Positions 44,413 to 53,654 of a stretch of DNA of 64,000 nucleotides are shown piece by piece. The notes beneath the pieces were generated by a model. That model was not told where the DNA came from, ran no database searches, and saw only the letters and a list, made by a program, of their open reading frames with translations. Position 1 is the first letter of the stretch. The number at the start of each line of letters is the position of its first letter. The translations under genes and the position numbers were made by a program. Source of the stretch: Bacillus sp. BA3 (GTDB taxonomy: Bacteria; Bacillota; Bacilli; Bacillales; DSM-1321); the NCBI GenBank assembly GCA_002835675.1, contig PIZR01000004.1, positions 335,381-399,380 of the forward strand. Reading direction: 5' to 3'.

Positions 44413-44826
44413 TTATACTAAATATTGATTCGCCACCTGGATGTCCATCATCTGCATCTCATTATTCGCTTCATGGTTTATACTTGAAAAATGGTCATAA
44501 TAAAAGGGGAAGAATATTCCGCATTCATTCAATAGAGTGATGTTATGTTGGAACAATTCTTCAGATTCAGATTCCATAAAATCTTCTCTCTTTTGTTTGT
44601 CTAATATCGACATAAGGACTTGAAGACATGTCATTACTTGAAATGCGTCTCTTAATGTTGCCAAGTAAGTAACAGAACTTTGATTGGGCTTTAAAACGCC
44701 AATCTCGCGAAAATGAAGGATTTCACTTTCCGTAAAGTATTTGGGAAATACAGATTCGTAGAAACGAGAAACGAGACTCGCTATTTCTTGCTCTTGTTCT
44801 TCCGTTGAAGAAAAGACCGTCTTCAC
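44413..44826 (-). CDS. yhcU: YhcU-family protein (DUF5365)
   Basis: A soluble 137-residue protein starting VKTVFSSTEEQEQEIASLV, with SVFPKYFTESEILHF in the first third. I assign it to the YhcU family of Bacillaceae, of unknown function. The frame extends to 44838, but AAAAAAGGTGG lies eight bases before the GTG at 44826, so that start is used. It is divergent from the yhcT gene to its right; in B. subtilis yhcT and yhcU are neighbours too. Confidence 0.72.
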   Translation of the reverse strand: MKTVFSSTEEQEQEIASLVSRFYESVFPKYFTESEILHFREIGVLKPNQSSVTYLATLRDAFQVMTCLQVLMSILDKQKREDFMESESEELFQHNITLLNECGIFFPFYYDHFSSINHEANNEMQMMDIQVANQYLV

Positions 44827-45058
44827 TAAAAAAACCACCTTTTTTCAGATCCGTTAGACCTATCTATTATATGTATATTCTAGGACAAGCGATTTCTTTC
44901 TCACTAGAATAACATAAATATTGTAAAAAATATGTGGTAATTTCCACCACGGAAATTTCATCAATAGGTCCAAGGTTACTTTTTCATGACTAATTCTTAA
45001 TTATTATATATTTTTTTCATTTAATCAAAACCAAAGCAGTCGAAAGTAGGAGTTTTTA

Positions 45059-45970
45059 TTGGAAAATTTCAGAATAACTAACCAACATTTAATAATTGAT
45101 GTTCTCCAAAGTTGGAATGGATTAACAATTGAAAAGCTTTTTAGGGAGCATTGGCAGGCCCCAAAAAAATTAGTGCATGAATGGAGAATGAGTAAAGAAG
45201 TGACAGTGAACGGGAATTCCGTCGCATGGTCAACTATCCTTAATGAAGGAGATTCGATCAGCATCCCCTTATTGGATCACGCTGAAAATGAAACAGTACA
45301 AGCGGCAGACTTAGGAATTTCCATCTTATATGAAGATGATGTGTTGTTGATAGCCAATAAACCGGCTGGAATGGATACCCATCCTTCTCAGCCCGGTGAA
45401 GCACACTCCCTCCTCAATGGTGTCGCGCACCATCTTCAAAAAACCGGCCAGACCTGTATGATCAAGCATATTCATAGGCTTGATAAAGATACCACCGGTG
45501 CCGTCCTTTTTGCCAAAAACCGCCTTATTGGGTCCATGCTGGACAGAATGTTGGAAGAAAGGGAAATCAAGCGAACTTACCTAGCTTTAGTCGAAGGAAA
45601 CATTAAAAAGAATGAAGGAGAAATCAAAGAAAAAATTGGCCGCGACCGCCACCATGCGACGAGAAGAAGGGTTTCCCCTACAGGCCAGACAGCAGTCACC
45701 CACTATCGGGTGCTCAACCGAGATCCCAAGAAAAACTTGACGCTCGTCAGCTGCACCTTGGAAAGCGGCCGAACCCATCAAATCAGGGTGCATTTCAGTC
45801 ATTTAAACCACCCATTGGCCGGAGATACCTTATATGGCGGAAAAAGGACATTTCCACGTCAAGCCCTTCATGCAAGGAAAATTGAATTCATCCATCCCAT
45901 ATCAGAAGAAAAAATGATCGTTGAAGCTCCTTTCATTGATGAACCTGATATATTCGATGTCACCATTTAA
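45059..45970 (+). CDS. yhcT: RluA-family pseudouridine synthase
   Basis: A 303-residue RNA pseudouridine synthase. An S4-like N-terminal region (about residues 15-70) precedes the catalytic domain, with HRLDKDTTG carrying the catalytic Asp142 and LESGRTHQIRVH at about 240-251. It converts uridine to pseudouridine in rRNA or tRNA; which site cannot be read. It matches YhcT of B. subtilis in length. The start is a TTG with GTAGGAG seven bases before it. Confidence 0.9.
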   Translation: MENFRITNQHLIIDVLQSWNGLTIEKLFREHWQAPKKLVHEWRMSKEVTVNGNSVAWSTILNEGDSISIPLLDHAENETVQAADLGISILYEDDVLLIANKPAGMDTHPSQPGEAHSLLNGVAHHLQKTGQTCMIKHIHRLDKDTTGAVLFAKNRLIGSMLDRMLEEREIKRTYLALVEGNIKKNEGEIKEKIGRDRHHATRRRVSPTGQTAVTHYRVLNRDPKKNLTLVSCTLESGRTHQIRVHFSHLNHPLAGDTLYGGKRTFPRQALHARKIEFIHPISEEKMIVEAPFIDEPDIFDVTI

Positions 45971-45978
45971 ACAAAAAA

Positions 45979-46009
45979 ACACCGTTCCATTTCGGACGGT
46001 GTTCTTATT
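45979..46009 (+). terminator. Terminator of yhcT
   Basis: ACACCGT (45979-45985) pairs with ACGGTGT (45996-46002), followed by TCTTATTT. Confidence 0.75.
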
Positions 46010-46049
46010 TCTTCATTAATATTATCCGAATTGTCGCTCATATTTTTTC

Positions 46050-46140
46050 ACGGACGGATCTTCTGCATGTTGGGTCGAATTTTTCCGCTATACGGCCGAA
46101 ATATACGCATGTCGGGACGAAATCCGTTCATTTTGGCATA
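46050..46140 (+). repeat. 21-bp-periodic intergenic repeat (copy between convergent genes)
   Basis: Four diverged units starting GGACGGAT, GGTCGAAT, GGCCGAAA and GGACGAAA are spaced 21 bases apart between yhcT and the GlsB-type gene. They belong to the same family as the arrays at 35.9, 54.9 and 63.5 kb. Confidence 0.6.
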
Positions 46141-46146
46141 AAAAAT

Positions 46147-46175
46147 AGCTGGCCACTTGGGCCAGCTTTATTTTT
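46147..46175 (-). terminator. Terminator of the GlsB-type gene
   Basis: AGCTGGCC (46147-46154) pairs with GGCCAGCT (46160-46167), with T-runs on both sides. Confidence 0.8.
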
Positions 46176-46179
46176 TTAT

Positions 46180-46434
46180 TTATGAAGCTTTTCTCATGCC
46201 TTTTAAGATAAGGCTTAAGATGAAGACAAATACGATTGCACCAATCAATGCTGGAATTATAGCGAAATCTGCTACTGAAGGTCCCCAGTTCCCAAGAATT
46301 AATGAACCTAACCATGCACCAACAAAACCAGCGATAATGTTACCGATAATTCCAAATGGTACGTCACGTCCAACGATCATACCTGCTAACCAACCAATGA
46401 TACCTCCGATAATTAATGACCATAAAAATCCCAT
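46180..46434 (-). CDS. GlsB/YeaQ/YmgE family stress-response membrane protein
   Basis: An 84-residue membrane protein with three helices and the family's glycine-rich pattern: GGIIGWLAGMIVGRDVPFGIIGNIIAGFVGAWLG. Members are common in stress regulons of Gram-positive bacteria; the molecular role is unknown. GAGG-type ribosome binding sequence (GAAGGAGGAAA) precedes the ATG. Single gene with its own terminator. Confidence 0.9.
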   Translation of the reverse strand: MGFLWSLIIGGIIGWLAGMIVGRDVPFGIIGNIIAGFVGAWLGSLILGNWGPSVADFAIIPALIGAIVFVFILSLILKGMRKAS

Positions 46435-46849
46435 AATATATTTCCTCCTTCAAATTAGTTATTTTTTCATTTCTGCAGCAGACTCCAAGAAATCAAATCA
46501 CTTCCATATTGTCATGCTTTTTTCAGTTATTTTAACTTTTACATTCAAATGGTATGATGCCGATTAGCACGATATCTAATGAATGTGAATGCTTTAGTTA
46601 TTGGGTAGAGTTAGCTAGCTATAGCCCTTGAGTAACTGATTGGACAATCCTCATGTTAGTGATTTTTTTCTTTTTGTTTGCCGCTGTACTCATTATTTTC
46701 CCCGTTTAAATAATCTAAAACCTAATTTTTTTTAAAAATATTTGGCAACGAAAACAGGATTATCAGACATATTAAACGGGTATACCATAGGCTTTAACTT
46801 TGTCACATTGTTAGTATAAGCAGTAACCGTCTCAAATATGTTCATAAAG
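46435..46849. other. Intergenic stretch with no recognised gene
   Basis: About 415 bases between the GlsB-type gene and the aldo/keto reductase terminator. Apart from the upstream region expected to hold the GlsB-type promoter, I see no motif, repeat or open frame worth calling. Confidence 0.45.
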
Positions 46850-46892
46850 GAAAAAGAAAAAGGATGCCCCAATTTCGGGACACCCTTCTATA
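46850..46892 (-). terminator. Terminator of the aldo/keto reductase gene
   Basis: In the leftward direction GGGTGTCCCG pairs with TGGGGCATCC around AAAT, followed by TTTTTCTTTTTCC. Confidence 0.7.
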
Positions 46893-46905
46893 TTTTCAGC
46901 ATGCT

Positions 46906-47736
46906 TTAGAACAAAAGTTCATCGGGATTGCTGCCGAACCGTTCATTTTTGTTCAAGGCATCTATTTGATTCATTTCATTCAAGCTTAATGAAAAGTCAA
47001 ATACATGTGCATTTTCCTCAATGCGGGACGGCGTAATCGATTTAGGTATTACAACTAGATCATGTTGCAGATGCCATCTAATCAACACTTGCGCTGAACT
47101 TTTCCCATGCTTCTTCGCTATATGATTAATTGTCGGCTCTTCCAATAGGTTTCCTCTTCCTAGCGGGCTCCAAGATTCTACCTTTATTTCATGTTTTGCA
47201 CAGTAATCACGAATTTCGACTTGAGTCAAAAGTGGATGCAATTCAATTTGATTGACGACCGGCTTCACTTCACTGTTTGCAAGTAAATTTTCCAAATGAT
47301 GAACATGGAAATTACTTACACCGATTGATTTCACCTTTCCATCCTTATAAAGCTTTTCCAAAGCCCTCCAGGTTTCCAGATATTTATCTTTTCCCGGCCA
47401 GTGGATCAAGTATAAATCCAAGTATTCCAAGCCAAGGCGATTTAAACTATCATCAAATGCCTGGAGCGTCGTTTCGTATCCTTGCTCTGTATTCCACACT
47501 TTAGATGTTATGAACAATTCTTCACGAGGCACGCCGCATTCACGAATCGACTGACCAACACCTTCTTCATTTTCATAAATGGCAGCCGTATCGATCGCAC
47601 GATATCCAACTTCGATCGCTTTCTTGACAGACTCAACCGTTTCATTGCCGTTTTTCACTTTAAATACACCAAAACCCAACTGTGGCATTTTAACTCCATT
47701 ATGTAAGGTGATCGTTTCCCCAATATTTGAAATCAT
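46906..47736 (-). CDS. Aldo/keto reductase
   Basis: A 276-residue aldo/keto reductase of the AKR5 type (relatives of B. subtilis YvgN and YtbE). The catalytic tetrad is Asp49, Tyr54, Lys79 and His112, and IPKSITPSRIEEN near the C-terminus binds the NADPH phosphate. It reduces small aldehydes such as methylglyoxal or glyoxal in the cytoplasm. AAGGGGG lies nine bases before the ATG. Single gene with a terminator. Confidence 0.92.
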   Translation of the reverse strand: MISNIGETITLHNGVKMPQLGFGVFKVKNGNETVESVKKAIEVGYRAIDTAAIYENEEGVGQSIRECGVPREELFITSKVWNTEQGYETTLQAFDDSLNRLGLEYLDLYLIHWPGKDKYLETWRALEKLYKDGKVKSIGVSNFHVHHLENLLANSEVKPVVNQIELHPLLTQVEIRDYCAKHEIKVESWSPLGRGNLLEEPTINHIAKKHGKSSAQVLIRWHLQHDLVVIPKSITPSRIEENAHVFDFSLSLNEMNQIDALNKNERFGSNPDELLF

Positions 47737-47896
47737 TCCATCATTCCCCCTTACTTTTATTTACCAATTATACATCCCTCCACCTTCTATTTCTAACCAT
47801 AAGCCTCGGGATTTATAGAGTTCTTAAACGAAAACGCACCCATCTATATATATAAAAGGAAACATTTTATCTTTTTAATCATTCACTAAGTTAAAT
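47737..47896. other. Divergent intergenic region between aldo/keto reductase and pit
   Basis: No gene or clear motif in this part; the conserved pit upstream block begins at 47897. Confidence 0.4.
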
Positions 47897-47956
47897 ATTT
47901 TGTAAAAAAATGACGAAACATCTATCCTTATAGATATGAAATTCGTTACAATTGAA
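47897..47956 (+). promoter_or_regulatory. Conserved block upstream of the first pit gene
   Basis: ATTTTGTAAA, then CGAAA, then ATGAAATTCGTTACAAT: the same string of elements, at nearly the same spacing, lies upstream of the DUF47-pit operon (49469-49528). It most likely includes a shared promoter, with TACAAT as a possible -10, and regulatory site. Confidence 0.5.
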
Positions 47957-48121
47957 TAGTTCGACTTAAAACCAAGTAAAAAAGAAGGTGTCAGCTTTTA
48001 TAGAATAATCAAACGTAAAACTCCCATCCTAAATATTGAGGAGTTGCAAACTGTTTTGCGCCCATTCATTGGCCAAAATCCATAAACACTTTACACTTGA
48101 AATCAAGGGAGTCCTCCATGT

Positions 48122-49120
48122 ATGAATAGCATACTCATCTTAACAGTGTTAATTATTATTTTTGCTTTGGTCTTTGACTTTATCAATGGTTTCCATGATA
48201 CGGCTAACGCCATCGCTACCGCAGTATCAACCAAGGCGCTTAAACCACGTCATGCAATCATCATGGCTGCGGTCATGAATTTATTAGGAGCACTGACCTT
48301 TACCGGTGTTGCGCATACCATTACGAAGGATATCGTGGATCCTTTCACATTGAACAATGGTTCTTATGTAATCCTTGCTGCACTAATTTCGGCCATAATA
48401 TGGAATTTAATCACCTGGTATTTTGGCATTCCAAGCAGTTCCTCCCATGCGATCATTGGTTCAATAGCGGGAGCTGCCATCGTGGCCAGTGGATTCGATG
48501 CGATTAAATGGAGTGGATTCACTAAAATTGTACAAGCATTGATTCTATCTCCCATCCTTGCCTTTACGCTTGGATTCATTGTATACAGTATTTTCAAGGT
48601 AGTATTCAAAAATAATAATTTAGGAAAAACCAATAAGCGATTCAGGAGAATACAAATTCTCACGGCGGCCATCCAGTCTTATACACATGGAACGAATGAT
48701 GCTCAAAAATCCATGGGTATCATCACGATGGCTTTGATCGCTAACGGATATGCCTCTACCTCTGAAGTCCCATTCTGGGTACAATTATCATGTGCCATTG
48801 CCATGGCGCTTGGTACATCTATCGGAGGTTGGAAAATCATCAAAACCGTTGGCGGTAAAATCATGAAAATCCGTCCGGTTAATGGCGTTGCTGCAGATAT
48901 GACTGGTGCAGCGATCATTTTCGGTGCAACCTTCCTGCATATGCCTGTCAGCACGACTCATGTCATTTCTTCTTCAATACTAGGGGTCGGTTCTGCACAC
49001 CGCATCAAAGGGGTAAAATGGGGAACCGCAAAAAACATGTTGGTCACTTGGTTCATTACATTGCCAATTTCCGCTTCCTTATCTGGAATCATTTACTATT
49101 TAATTGCTTTATTTTTATAG
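48122..49120 (+). CDS. pit: PiT-family phosphate transporter, first copy
   Basis: A 332-residue PiT transporter with both signature repeats: FDFINGFHDTANAIATAVSTKALKPRHAI (about residues 18-46) and THGTNDAQKSMGIITMALI in the second half. It imports phosphate, probably as a metal-phosphate complex, with protons. Same length as the second copy at 50228-51226 and roughly four fifths identical to it by eye, so a fairly recent duplication. This copy has no DUF47 gene in front, but shares an upstream block with the DUF47-pit operon. Followed by a terminator at 49364-49392. Confidence 0.92.
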   Translation: MNSILILTVLIIIFALVFDFINGFHDTANAIATAVSTKALKPRHAIIMAAVMNLLGALTFTGVAHTITKDIVDPFTLNNGSYVILAALISAIIWNLITWYFGIPSSSSHAIIGSIAGAAIVASGFDAIKWSGFTKIVQALILSPILAFTLGFIVYSIFKVVFKNNNLGKTNKRFRRIQILTAAIQSYTHGTNDAQKSMGIITMALIANGYASTSEVPFWVQLSCAIAMALGTSIGGWKIIKTVGGKIMKIRPVNGVAADMTGAAIIFGATFLHMPVSTTHVISSSILGVGSAHRIKGVKWGTAKNMLVTWFITLPISASLSGIIYYLIALFL

Positions 49121-49177
49121 AACCTTTTGCCATTCCATGCAGAGTTTGCAGACAATGGGTTTCATCTGAATTTTCAA

Positions 49178-49300
49178 ACAGATTGGAACGGAGAGGGGAC
49201 GTGACTCCTGCGGGAAAATCGCGTCCTAAGGAGACGCCACGAACGCTCCCGGACCGCCCGCGGAAAGCGAGTGCCTTACGTTTCAATCAACGTTCATATT
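49178..49300. repeat. Dispersed GC-rich Bacillaceae intergenic repeat
   Basis: A stretch rich in GC compared with its surroundings: GGGGACGTGACTCCTGCGGG, then GGAGACGCCACG, CTCCCGGACCGCCC and GCGGAAAGCGAGTGCC. I recognise this pattern from intergenic regions of many Bacillaceae genomes, where it recurs in many copies with potential to fold. It lies between the first pit gene and its terminator, so it is probably transcribed as part of the pit 3' region. Confidence 0.65.
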
Positions 49301-49363
49301 TCACACCCGCTCAAAAAAAATGCAGGCAATCTTGATTAATATCGAGTTGTCTACATTCGGAGT

Positions 49364-49392
49364 GCCTTTCCATATCGGAAAGGCTTTTTTTT
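49364..49392 (+). terminator. Terminator of the first pit gene
   Basis: GCCTTTCC (49364-49371) pairs with GGAAAGGC (49377-49384), followed by eight T residues. Confidence 0.9.
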
Positions 49393-49468
49393 GCAGATTT
49401 CCCCTTATAATTGCAGGTTTTTCCCTTTTTTTAATTTTCCTTGTTTTTTTATGTAAAGTTTTATTAAG

Positions 49469-49528
49469 ATTTTGTAAATTTTCGTCGAAAAACCTTCCCG
49501 GATACTACATGAATTCGTTACAATCAAT
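49469..49528 (+). promoter_or_regulatory. Conserved block upstream of the DUF47-pit operon
   Basis: Carries ATTTTGTAAA, CGAAA and ATGAATTCGTTACAAT in the same order and near-identical spacing as upstream of the first pit gene (47897-47956). Confidence 0.5.
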
Positions 49529-49591
49529 TTGTTAATACTAAGCGTACGACTAAAGTGCGTAAATTTGCATGACTAATTGGGAGGCTTTAAC

Positions 49592-50212
49592 ATGGCTTTT
49601 AAATCAAAAAAAGACAAATTCGCTGTAATGCTTTTTAACATCGCTCAAAACCTTAAAGAAGGTGCTGACTATTTCGCGGATTATAAACTCAAAAATATCT
49701 CCGATCTAAAAGTATTTTCAGATACGATGAAAGACTACGAGCATAAAGGCGATTCAATGGTCCATAATGTGATCAAAGAGCTGAACAATGCTTTCATCAC
49801 TCCTATCGAACGGGAGGATATCCTTGAATTAACCATGAGAATGGATGATGTCATAGACGGTTTGGAACACTGTGCGGCATTATTCGAAATGTACTCAATT
49901 GTCAATGCAGATGAGTATATGCTTAAGTTTGTGGATGCAATCAAACAGTGTACGTATGAGATTGAAAATGCTGTCGATACACTATCCACTAAAAAATTGC
50001 CAATGATTCGTGAAAATGCAATCAAAATTAAAGATCTTGAATCAGTTTGTGACGGAATTCAACGTCAATCAATCAAAAACTTGTTTACAGTTGAAAAAGA
50101 TCCAATCAGGATCATTCAATATAAAGAAATTTACGAAAGCCTTGAAGAGATCGCCGATCACTGTCAAGCGGTGGCCAATACACTTGAAACAATCATAATG
50201 AAAAACGCCTAA
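49592..50212 (+). CDS. ykaA: DUF47 (PhoU-like) protein, YkaA family
   Basis: A 206-residue, all-helical PhoU-like protein of the DUF47 family (FAVMLFNIAQNLKEGADYFADY near the start; EHKGDSMVHNVIKELNNAFITPIEREDI about residues 47-74, with acidic and histidine residues that bind metals in PhoU). These proteins accompany PiT transporters and are thought to regulate phosphate uptake. GGGAGG precedes the ATG at 49592; the open frame extends five codons further upstream without a site. Sixteen bases before the second pit gene, as in the B. subtilis ykaA-pit operon. Confidence 0.9.
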   Translation: MAFKSKKDKFAVMLFNIAQNLKEGADYFADYKLKNISDLKVFSDTMKDYEHKGDSMVHNVIKELNNAFITPIEREDILELTMRMDDVIDGLEHCAALFEMYSIVNADEYMLKFVDAIKQCTYEIENAVDTLSTKKLPMIRENAIKIKDLESVCDGIQRQSIKNLFTVEKDPIRIIQYKEIYESLEEIADHCQAVANTLETIIMKNA

Positions 50213-50227
50213 GGAGTACCCCAATAA

Positions 50228-51226
50228 ATGGATACTTTATTAATTTTAACAATATTAATCGTTTTCTTTGCTTTAGCATTTGACTTCATCAATGGTTTTC
50301 ATGATACAGCCAATGCAATAGCTACTGCTGTTTCAACAAAGGCCATGAAGCCTAGGCATGCCATCATCATGGCAGCAATCATGAATTTCGTCGGAGCTAT
50401 GACATTTACTGGAGTGGCGAAGACCATAACGAAGGATATCGTGGATCCGTTCACGCTTCCGAATGGTTCATATGTAATTCTGGCTGCTCTGCTTGCCGCT
50501 ATCATATGGAATCTTCTTACCTGGTATTACGGAATACCAAGCAGTTCCTCCCATGCATTGATTGGTTCGATTGCAGGTGCAGCCATTGCTGCAGCAGGCT
50601 TCGCCGGCATTAAATGGGAAGGGTTCATGAAAATTCTTCAAGCTTTGATCTTCTCCCCGCTAATTGCTTTTGCAATCGGGTTTATCGTATACAGCATTTT
50701 TAAAGTAGTCTTTAAAAACAATAACCTGACAAAAACAAACCAAAAATTCCGGACTATACAGATTGCTACTGCGGCACTTCAATCGTATACACACGGAACG
50801 AACGACGCTCAAAAAGCGATGGGTATCATCACGATGGCCCTTATTGCAAATGGTTATGCATCAAGTACCGATATCCCCTTCTGGGTTCAATTCTCATGTG
50901 CACTGGCAATGGGACTTGGAACTTCCGTCGGCGGATGGAAAATCATTAAAACCGTTGGCGGCAAAATCATGAAAATCCGTCCGGTCAATGGTGTTGCAGC
51001 GGATTTAACCGGCGCTTTCATTATTTTCGGCGCGACTGTAATACACATGCCCGTTAGTACAACCCATGTTATTTCGTCTTCAATCCTTGGTGTTGGATCT
51101 GCGCATCGTGTCAAGGGCGTAAAATGGGGAACGGCAAAGAGAATGATCATCACTTGGTTCATTACCATTCCCATCTCGGCAACATTAGCTGGTTTGTTTT
51201 ATCTTTTAATTAACTTCCTATTCTAA
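50228..51226 (+). CDS. pit: PiT-family phosphate transporter, second copy
   Basis: A 332-residue PiT transporter, aligning without gaps to the first copy. Both PiT signatures are present: FDFINGFHDTANAIATAVSTKAMKPRHAI and THGTNDAQKAMGIITMALI. It is co-transcribed with the DUF47 gene (AAGGAG just after that gene's stop) and is probably the ancestral copy, since ykaA-pit is the usual Bacillus arrangement. A strong terminator follows. Confidence 0.92.
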   Translation: MDTLLILTILIVFFALAFDFINGFHDTANAIATAVSTKAMKPRHAIIMAAIMNFVGAMTFTGVAKTITKDIVDPFTLPNGSYVILAALLAAIIWNLLTWYYGIPSSSSHALIGSIAGAAIAAAGFAGIKWEGFMKILQALIFSPLIAFAIGFIVYSIFKVVFKNNNLTKTNQKFRTIQIATAALQSYTHGTNDAQKAMGIITMALIANGYASSTDIPFWVQFSCALAMGLGTSVGGWKIIKTVGGKIMKIRPVNGVAADLTGAFIIFGATVIHMPVSTTHVISSSILGVGSAHRVKGVKWGTAKRMIITWFITIPISATLAGLFYLLINFLF

Positions 51227-51229
51227 AAT

Positions 51230-51266
51230 AAAATCCCTACCGGTAACCATAGGTAGGGATTTTTTG
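51230..51266 (+). terminator. Terminator of the DUF47-pit operon
   Basis: AAAATCCCTACC pairs with GGTAGGGATTTT around GGTAACCATA, ending in a T-run. Confidence 0.9.
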
Positions 51267-51355
51267 TATTAACAAAGGATTTATCTATGCTTATTAATAG
51301 AAAATCGTTTAAAATTCAAGGAGAAGGAATTTTTTTAGCGAGGGGCAAAATAATA

Positions 51356-52612
51356 ATGAAGGAATTCGAAAAAAATAGAGATATTTTTAAAGACCTTTAT
51401 GGAGATATGATGGAGTTTGCCGATAGAATCAGTTCTGTTTTAGGTTGCCCCATTACAATCGAGGACGGTAACCATCGCTTACTTGCTTATAGCACACACG
51501 ATGATACTACGGATCAGGCTCGTATCATGACCATAATCGGAAGACGTGTCCCTGAGAAGGTCATCAACAGTTTATGGAAAGATGGCTTCATACCCGCGTT
51601 ATTGAAAGAAGATGCCCCCATTAAAATCGGGGCCATCAATGATGTCGGGCTCGGTAACAGGGTTGCGGTTTCCATCCGGAAAAATAATGAAGTACTTGGT
51701 TTCATTTGGGCTTTGGAAGTAAATGAACCTTTCTCCGAAGAAGATATGAAATTTCTGCAATTCGCTGCCAAGGAAGCGAAGAACCAGTTACAGCAATTGC
51801 AATTGAAAAAGAAAAGGAAAGAAGCCGGTCATCAAGAGTTTCTTTGGCGCATGTTGACCGGGCATTATCAAGAAGAATCGGAAATAATTGAAAATTATCA
51901 GAAATTCTCCATCCATGTTCCAGTTGTTTTTTCCATATTGGTATTTGAATTCCCTAAAGAAATCAATCGCGAAGTGGAGCGCTACATTTCATACATGTTA
52001 ACGACCACTCAAAAGATAAACAGTTCATTATTTGCCATTGACCATAACAAACTCATTCTTTTCGCGGGAGCCAACCAGGAAAACAGCCCTTCTTTCACTT
52101 CATCCATTTATGAGTTCATTCCTTTTTTCATTCTGGAGATGAAACGGCGTTTCGGTGTTGAGCATATCCTTGGAACGGCTGGCAATATGTATAAAAACTT
52201 AATGGATGTTAAATCAAGTTACGAAGAAGCTCAATACACCCTAAAAATGAAGAATATATTCCCTGATGACATGAAACTCATTTTACATTATGAAGAACTT
52301 GGCATGTTTCAAATGATTGAATCACTCGCAAGCAACAAACAGCGTCGTGTTCATCCTTCCATCCTTAAACTAAAAGCATACGACATGAAAAACCAGACGG
52401 AATTGCTGCAAACACTAACTGTCTATCTAGAGAAAGACTGCAACCCAAACGAAGCTTCAAGAAACCTTCATATCCATGTGAATACATTGAATTACCGATT
52501 AAAAAGGATCTCGGAAGTGGGAAATATCCGGTTAAAAGACCCGATTCAAAAAATGTCCCTCTTTCTTAACATTAAACTTAATCAATATGATGAATTCTTC
52601 AAGAAAAATTAA
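51356..52612 (+). CDS. adeR: PucR-family activator of alanine dehydrogenase, AdeR type
   Basis: A 418-residue PucR-type regulator: an N-terminal sensing region of about 160 residues (starting FEKNRDIFKDLYGDMMEF), a middle GGDEF-like region, and a C-terminal helix-turn-helix (NEASRNLHIHVNTLNYRLKRI, about residues 362-382). In B. subtilis AdeR activates ald in response to alanine; here ald lies about 1 kb downstream in the same direction with ecsC between, which supports the assignment. The frame begins at 51287, but GAGGGG before the ATG at 51356 and the family length favour the shorter start. Confidence 0.82.
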   Translation: MKEFEKNRDIFKDLYGDMMEFADRISSVLGCPITIEDGNHRLLAYSTHDDTTDQARIMTIIGRRVPEKVINSLWKDGFIPALLKEDAPIKIGAINDVGLGNRVAVSIRKNNEVLGFIWALEVNEPFSEEDMKFLQFAAKEAKNQLQQLQLKKKRKEAGHQEFLWRMLTGHYQEESEIIENYQKFSIHVPVVFSILVFEFPKEINREVERYISYMLTTTQKINSSLFAIDHNKLILFAGANQENSPSFTSSIYEFIPFFILEMKRRFGVEHILGTAGNMYKNLMDVKSSYEEAQYTLKMKNIFPDDMKLILHYEELGMFQMIESLASNKQRRVHPSILKLKAYDMKNQTELLQTLTVYLEKDCNPNEASRNLHIHVNTLNYRLKRISEVGNIRLKDPIQKMSLFLNIKLNQYDEFFKKN

Positions 52613-52661
52613 TGATATATTCCCTGATATGGAATACTAGAGGTGTGGAAAGGTTGATCTT

Positions 52662-53483
52662 ATGAAACTTGAAACAAAAGAAGAACTTGAAAAAGAATTA
52701 GCAATCATAGATAAATGGGAGAAGGATCAGAAAGGACTATGGTTTTGGGAACGTATTGGGCGGATCCCTTTCAAGCTATTGGATAAGTTGACACCGGATT
52801 TCATTCAGAAAAAATTGGGTGTCATGCTTGATGAAATCGGCAGCTACATTCAGAATGGCGGAAAATATTTAACGAAAGAAGCTCATATTCTAAATCAGCT
52901 GCAAGCCAAGAATCCCGAGTTGAATATTACTGCCCTGGAAGATGTTTCAAGCATCCCCCTCCATATCATGGATAGCGTGAGTCAGGATATTAAAAATTCA
53001 GGGAGCAAATTGGCAACGGTTCAAGGTGCCACTACCGGGATTGGCGGAATCTTCACCTTGGCAATTGACATCCCCCTTCTTCTCGGCATGTCGATCAAAA
53101 CCCTTCAGGATATCGCCATCACATATGGCTTCAATCCTAGGGACCGCCAAGAACGTATATTCATCGTCAAATGCCTGCAATTCACAACATCGGATGTAGT
53201 CGGCAAAAAGGCTATATTAAATGAATTGTCGAAAATGACCCAGACTGATTCCCAATCAAAAAGGGAAATAGCCTCAGAACTGCAAGGATGGCGAGAAGTA
53301 GTTTATACATACCGTGATCAGTTTGGCTGGAAAAAGCTTTTGCAAATGGTTCCTGTTGCCGGAATAATATTTGGCGCCCTTACAAATCGTTCCATGATTG
53401 CCGACATAGCCGATACGGGAATCATGCTTTATAAGAAAAGAAGGATTCTAGAGCGCATTCAAGAACCAATTGCAAAGAATTGA
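52662..53483 (+). CDS. EcsC family protein
   Basis: A 273-residue protein of the EcsC family: KLLDKLTPDFIQKKLG (about residues 38-53), then the hydrophobic ATVQGATTGIGGIFTLAIDIPLLLGMSIKTLQDIA (about 118-152), and VPVAGIIFGALTNRSMIADIA near the C-terminus. The family is probably membrane-associated; its role is unclear (the founding gene lies beside an ABC transporter in B. subtilis). Here it stands alone between adeR and ald, 50 bases after adeR, so it may share the adeR transcript. Confidence 0.85.
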   Translation: MKLETKEELEKELAIIDKWEKDQKGLWFWERIGRIPFKLLDKLTPDFIQKKLGVMLDEIGSYIQNGGKYLTKEAHILNQLQAKNPELNITALEDVSSIPLHIMDSVSQDIKNSGSKLATVQGATTGIGGIFTLAIDIPLLLGMSIKTLQDIAITYGFNPRDRQERIFIVKCLQFTTSDVVGKKAILNELSKMTQTDSQSKREIASELQGWREVVYTYRDQFGWKKLLQMVPVAGIIFGALTNRSMIADIADTGIMLYKKRRILERIQEPIAKN

Positions 53484-53654
53484 ATTCAGCTTTAAATAGG
53501 TTTTGATCCTGGCAAGTCCATGTTTTTTGAAACTGCGTTTGTGGAATTCCACAAATACACCTTTTTCATTTTTCTGATTTCCACATACTAACTGTTTCTT
53601 TTTCCAACTATACTTGTGATACAAATAGTAAAACATATTATTGGAGGGATTAAG

